Source: Apostichopus japonicus (lineage: Eukaryota > Echinodermata > Holothuroidea > Aspidochirotida > Stichopodidae). Taken from it: 64,000 nucleotides of DNA. Below, in pieces: positions 59,713-64,000 of the stretch (its first letter is position 1; every line of letters starts with the position of its first letter). A model generated the notes under the pieces. That model was given only the letters and a program-made list of their open reading frames with translations. It was not told where the DNA came from and did not search any database. Position numbers and translations under genes: made by a program. The DNA is taken from assembly GCF_037975245.1 (NCBI RefSeq), contig NC_092561.1, positions 1,586,501 to 1,650,500 of the forward strand, read 5' to 3'.

Positions 59713-60048
59713 AGGGTGTGAAGACTCGCGCAAAAAGAAACGTCTAATACCCGTAATCTGACCTTATTTCAAATGAGGTGTAACAGAAGTGTTAGACACC
59801 ACCATCGATCCCAGAAAATACGCACACAGCTTGCTACCTTCGGTAATTAGACACTAGTGTACAGTCAGTACATACAGCTGCGGTCAATACCCACAGCACA
59901 GTACAAACGATACAGCGATGGACATCTCAGGTCCAGCTAAAGATAACAAGGTATCATGTTTCATTACTGTCTGCATTTTGTAGCGACAAGCAGAAAACTT
60001 CACTTGCAAGCAACAGAATGTTAACTTTTGGGGCAAGTCTTCAATGCC
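59713..60048 (-). mobile_element. TTAA-flanked MITE, copy 2
   Basis: 336 bp between TTAA at 59709-59712 and 60049-60052, inverted relative to 2041-2391. Its ends are AGGGTGTGAAGACTCGCGC and GGCATTGAAGACTTGCC (reverse-complemented). It carries GGTGTAAC and AGACACCACC about ten bases apart. Confidence 0.85.
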
Positions 60049-60060
60049 TTAACTTCTTAA

Positions 60061-60418
60061 AAGATCTGCTTTTTTGGCTCCACTTGTAGCACGCAATAGC
60101 GAGGAAAGTTTTGTGATTACGTAATCGACCTGCCACAGTCGTAAATCAACCCCAGGCCCTACAATTAGCCTGCATAGCTTCTTAACAGGTGCCATTAGGC
60201 TCTTTGTGTAAACACTGCGTGGAAATATGTTCATGTCTACAGTATAGTTAATCATACAGCATTCACACAAAGACCCTCATACAAGAAAAACTATGTGACA
60301 GGCCTTGCAGACTAATTGGTAAAAAGTGGTCATTTTACGAAAAAGGCAGGTCGATTACGTAATCTAAAGAAACTTTTCCAAGATAGCGTGCTATGGTTTG
60401 AGTCTAAACAGCAGACCT
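60061..60418. mobile_element. Long-palindrome TTAA MITE
   Basis: TTAA at 60057-60060 and 60419-60422. The arms are inverted over about 130 bases each, including a perfect 20-bp pair GATTACGTAATCGACCTGCC (60115-60134) and its complement (60345-60364). It starts eight bases after the end of the neighbouring MITE's TTAA. No coding capacity. Confidence 0.85.
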
Positions 60419-60422
60419 TTAA

Positions 60423-61110
60423 GAACTGTTTTGAATTTCTCCAAGATTGCTTAATTGCTGTCATTACACTATATGGTCCTTTGACTTCAGAGGCCATCTC
60501 TATAATGACAATGTTCAGTTTCTTGAGATAACCATAAAACTGTGTAAGTTTTTAGACGATGGGGAACACCAACGAAAGAGAAATTTGTCTGTATCATTCA
60601 TGAGGAGGATAGTGTGCATGAGGATAGTGTGGGGATAGTGTGGGGTGCCCATCTAACACCATTATTATTTCCAGATTGACTTTGGTCTAATTTTGTGATA
60701 TCTGTAGGCCTATATCACAAAAGGAAAGATGTATAATTTCAGTTATTTTTAAAGATGAAAACATATTTTCACAAGTTGCACTTCATCGTTACCTTGTGAC
60801 CCTACCCCCTCCCCTCCCCCTTCCTCTATATCTCTCCTCTCTGTCTCATTTGTGTCTTATGGCAACACAGTAATATATTCAAATGCTAATTGTGCATTTT
60901 ATGATGAACTTGGAAGTCATATCTCATTCAAATCATACCATCAATATAGGTTTGGTCAGATCTATAGACGCAAAGTTAACCACCCAATATAAAATGCACC
61001 TGTAATGTATGGAATGCAACAAAGGGATAAATTTGTTAACAACGGGTGTCAACTGTAGCCGTGCCTCTATTAGCATTCGAAGGACGCCAATAGAAAATGT
61101 TTGCGCCGCT
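60423..61110. other. Non-coding spacer
   Basis: Short GAGGATAGTGTG repeats at 60603-60640, otherwise nothing recognised. Confidence 0.4.
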
Positions 61111-61377
61111 GATTATATTCACGCCATTGCTACAAATCACATTGTTAACAAATTTGACATTGTCGTTGCAACAAATCACGTTGTTAACAAAGTTTACATT
61201 GTCGTTGCAACAATTCACGTTAACAAATTTTACATGGTCGTTGCTACCAATCGGGACGTTGTTAACAAATTTTACATGGTCGTTGCTATGAATGGGGACA
61301 TTGTTAACAAAGTTTACATGGTTTTTGCTACAAATCAGGAGGTTGTTAACAAATTTATCCCTATTGGCATGCCATAG
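61009..61377 (+). repeat. In-frame minisatellite, possible small repeat protein
   Basis: From about 61120 to 61365 a unit like GTCGTTGCAACAAATCACGT then TGTTAACAAA is repeated five to six times. Unit lengths are 39, 36, 42, 42 and 39 bases, all multiples of three. The + frame is open across it (122 codons from ATG 61009), reading IVVATNHVVNK-type repeats. No known family and no splice or expression evidence. It may be chance, or a real tandem-repeat protein or exon. Confidence 0.4.
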
Positions 61378-61904
61378 TTATGAACTGAAATGAGAAGTTT
61401 GTTGAAGTGCACTGCATTTGCTTCTTAACCAGCTCCTAAGCTGGCAAACTGATATGTAGCCTATGTACAGGGTACTTGTCCTGTGAAAAACACTCTGCAG
61501 CACTGACATCCCGATAGAATCAACTAACCATTCCCTCGTTGCCTAGGTAGCTAAATCTCAAAAACTGGGATTACTCTACACTTTACCAGGTTGAAATGTT
61601 TGATCTTGGTGATCACACATTGGAGACATTGTGTGTTATTTCTTTCTAAAATATTGACTCAAATCATTGACAACTTCTTACTATGTTGATGAAACTGTCT
61701 ATCAATCTGACATACACAATATATATACTGACTTTTAAAGCGCCTCTGTGGTGCTTTTGATGGGTAGGTTTTCTTCCAAACTTATAAAAGTGTTTCTCAA
61801 TATAAGATTTTTATCAATCACTAAAAGGTTAATGAAAATGTTTGGTTTTCAACATTTCATCTCAGAGGACCATTTTTTTTTCATTTGAGTATGTCCAGTG
61901 CAGT
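61378..61904. other. Non-coding spacer
   Basis: Nothing recognised. Confidence 0.4.
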
Positions 61905-62150
61905 AGCATCACCAGACAGTTTAATGTTGGGGGGGGGGCACAGCATTTAATTGGGGGGACAAAATGTTTAATTGTGAATGCCGTCCTGGGGGAGGGGTCT
62001 AAGGGGAGGGGTGTGAGAATTTTTCTTATTAATTAAGGGTCCTTAGATGCAATCTGGTGCTATATTTTGCAACTTGAAGTAACTTTTTGTTCAAGAATTT
62101 TTGGGCATAGTCTGCCCCCCCAAGCCACCCCTTGGCGACCCCATGGTATA
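61905..62150. repeat. G-run MITE, copy 2 of the 15640-15955 family
   Basis: G run at 61930, GGGGAGGGGTCTAAGGGGAG, CCTTAGATGCAATCTGGTGC and TTCAAGAATTTTTGGGC in the same order as in copy 1. Loosely inverted ends GTAGCATCACCAG and GGGGTCGCCAAGG. Confidence 0.6.
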
Positions 62151-64000
62151 GTGTACTATACTAGATTATTATTGCATGGAAAAAGTCAATTTTATGGGTA
62201 AATTAAAAAAAAAAAAACTTTTGACATCATTTGCATACATGTAGAATAAGCATTGGCAATAATTATTATGTTATCACTATTGAACCATATATAAAGAAAA
62301 TGGATGTTGATAGTGAGACAAATGATATATATTCTCAGTTCTCTAGACTGTCCGATGGTACATGCACGCCCCCTTTAAGAGAGCTTCCTTCAAAGGAACC
62401 ATCCACTTCTAATTTCAATGCTTGCCTCATCATCATCGTCGTCAACTTCAACCGCACTCCTCCCTCCCGTTCTAAGATGATGACAATAGGCCCTTGAAAG
62501 AGGGAGCTTTTTTCAATGCCAAGGAGGAATATGCTATGTCAACAACCACTTAAATCCGCTCTGAAAATCAGTTGTACAACTTGTATTTATAAAGCCTACT
62601 TTAAGCCGCAGTTGTTTGTACTTGGCCAGATAGTTTGTTCTACATTTCCCGCTCTACTGAATAGGAAGAGAAGGAGTAAATTTACAAATGGATTTTGCGG
62701 CTTTTCTACATCTCCGGACTTCAAAGTAGGATGATGAACATGGGTTACAAATGCTGCTAGCCTGTGTGATGAGATGATAATCTGGGTACTAGAGAAAATT
62801 ACTGTGATATAAAATGTGATCTTGTAAAAATGGGCGAATTAGAAAAATCGCTTCCATTTCATTGAGGTTTGATAATTAGACTACCTGTAGCAATACTGAT
62901 TGAATTTGAATTCTGGTGAGAAGTGGAATGCAGTCATGTTATTTCGTCACGACTAAAGGTTCTGAGCTCAAACTAGGAAGCTGTCGAGCAAAAGAATAAG
63001 GTGTAAAAATTTGGATGCAGCAAAGAATAAATTCACCCGCAATGATCACTTCACATATCTGGTAGACTTTTGATGCAAATACTCTAGTTTGGAGATTTTC
63101 AAAATTCATCCCATCAACAAAAGTTGCATCTATTTAAGGCCTATTGTGAGTGATGCTCAGTCCTTCAAAGTTGAAAGATTCTGTCACATTCCAGCAGTCT
63201 ATTGAAACTTCTCAACTTGAATATAAGCCACTGTCCTCAAAATCTGTGACAGACCCAAAGAATAGGATGCATTCTAGAGGGTTAGTTATGTCAGAAACCT
63301 AACAGCTATGTGTTACTACCGTCTCATGCCACAGGCTTGATATCTTACTAAACATTTTCTTTATCTATTTACACAAAGTGTTTTTCTAGCTATGGAAACA
63401 ATTAAGTTCTTTCAAAAACCACTTGTAGCGGTCATAAGAACTCATTAGGAATGAAATGAACCTCTTATAAGTCACTCATGGATGCTCAAAGCTATTACAA
63501 TCGCCCAGTGGGTTGTCAGGTTCTAAAGTGCACCCTCGCCCTCAATTAGCCATTCTCCAAAGTTGTCTTTTTTTTTATACTTTCAGTATACCAATCTCAT
63601 TTTTATGGCTTTCCTCCTAAACGTCCCATCTTCTACGTTTAAACGAACCACTCTAAAACTGTCATTGATCTGTGATTGGTTTGCCTACAGTGTCGGCATT
63701 TCTGTCCTTTGCAAAGTTGTTTTTCTGCTTGAAACGATTCTTTGTAATGATCTCCAAACAAACCTATTGAGTAGCTGACATTTGAACTGGGAAATAGTCT
63801 GGTATTGTGACTTAAAGAATTGGTTGAAAACTAAAAGCAGCAAAGATAATAGTTTCGGTGCCAAACGATCAACCAGATCGAAGGATAAAAAACAGGTCTT
63901 GTACTGTCCGACACCAACCGATCCATTTTGGCCAGTCTAGAGCTGGAGTATTTGAGTACATAGCATCGAGTACTCGATCAGAATGGAGTACTCAAAATGG
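62151..64000. other. Non-coding spacer to window end
   Basis: The open frames at 62231-62734 and 63563-63778 have no recognisable family. 63945-63995 holds several GAGTACTC words. No gene supported. Confidence 0.4.

Noticed and set aside
62231-62497. Possible exon starting MDVDSETNDIYSQFSRL
   Set aside because: No family, no convincing donor, no partner exon; kept only as an unassigned open frame.

Overview
This is a stretch of animal nuclear genome, not bacterial or viral. Coding exons are short and widely separated, splice donors and acceptors are visible, and most of the sequence is AT-rich non-coding DNA packed with small transposons, SINEs, microsatellites (long TA, GTAT and G/C runs) and decayed retroelements. 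The repeat style (many G-run-ended hAT MITEs, TTAA-flanked MITEs, Penelope-like elements, TAGGCCTA-rich spacers) suggests a marine invertebrate deuterostome, most likely an echinoderm such as a sea cucumber. That assignment is inference.

Layout. 1-20 kb: no convincing host gene. It holds hAT MITEs (659-951, 5625-6000, 11943-12288), TTAA-flanked MITEs (2041-2391, 9276-9519), tRNA-derived SINEs (10681-10881, 11548-11840, 16228-16453), tandem arrays (85-bp, 65-bp, 15-bp units) and a hammerhead-like motif (19549). 20.5-28 kb: one 7.5-kb DNA transposon (20477-27986) with ~30-bp terminal inverted repeats, inserted in a TA microsatellite. It carries a two-exon minus-strand gene for a 926-residue transposase-like protein, and has repeated GTAAC/AGACACC sites near both ends. 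28-45 kb: spacer DNA with a (TA)n tract, a second hammerhead-like motif (36197), a U2 snRNA 5'-end fragment (36561), a 3.2-kb TTAA-flanked element (37771-40963), a LINE 3' end (43031-43545) and more hAT MITEs.

46-53 kb: the best host gene, a three-exon carbohydrate sulfotransferase (45996-53124, + strand, 348 aa; type II membrane protein, probably Golgi). Its 5.8-kb second intron is mostly transposon: a 1.5-kb hAT element (46917-48452), then a second hAT-like element (48745-52278) that contains a Penelope-like retroelement (49047-51911), which itself contains two hAT MITEs. Target-site duplications support every level of this nest. The Penelope element has a hammerhead-ribozyme-like motif. 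55.7 kb: a probable first exon of another type II membrane protein, possibly a neighbouring paralogue. 56-64 kb: tandem repeats, two back-to-back TTAA MITEs (59713-60048 and 60061-60418) and an in-frame minisatellite (61120-61365).

Only the sulfotransferase, the 55.7-kb exon and the transposase are supported as real coding sequence. Most other open frames are chance or repeat-derived. Coordinates of repeats without a target-site duplication are approximate.
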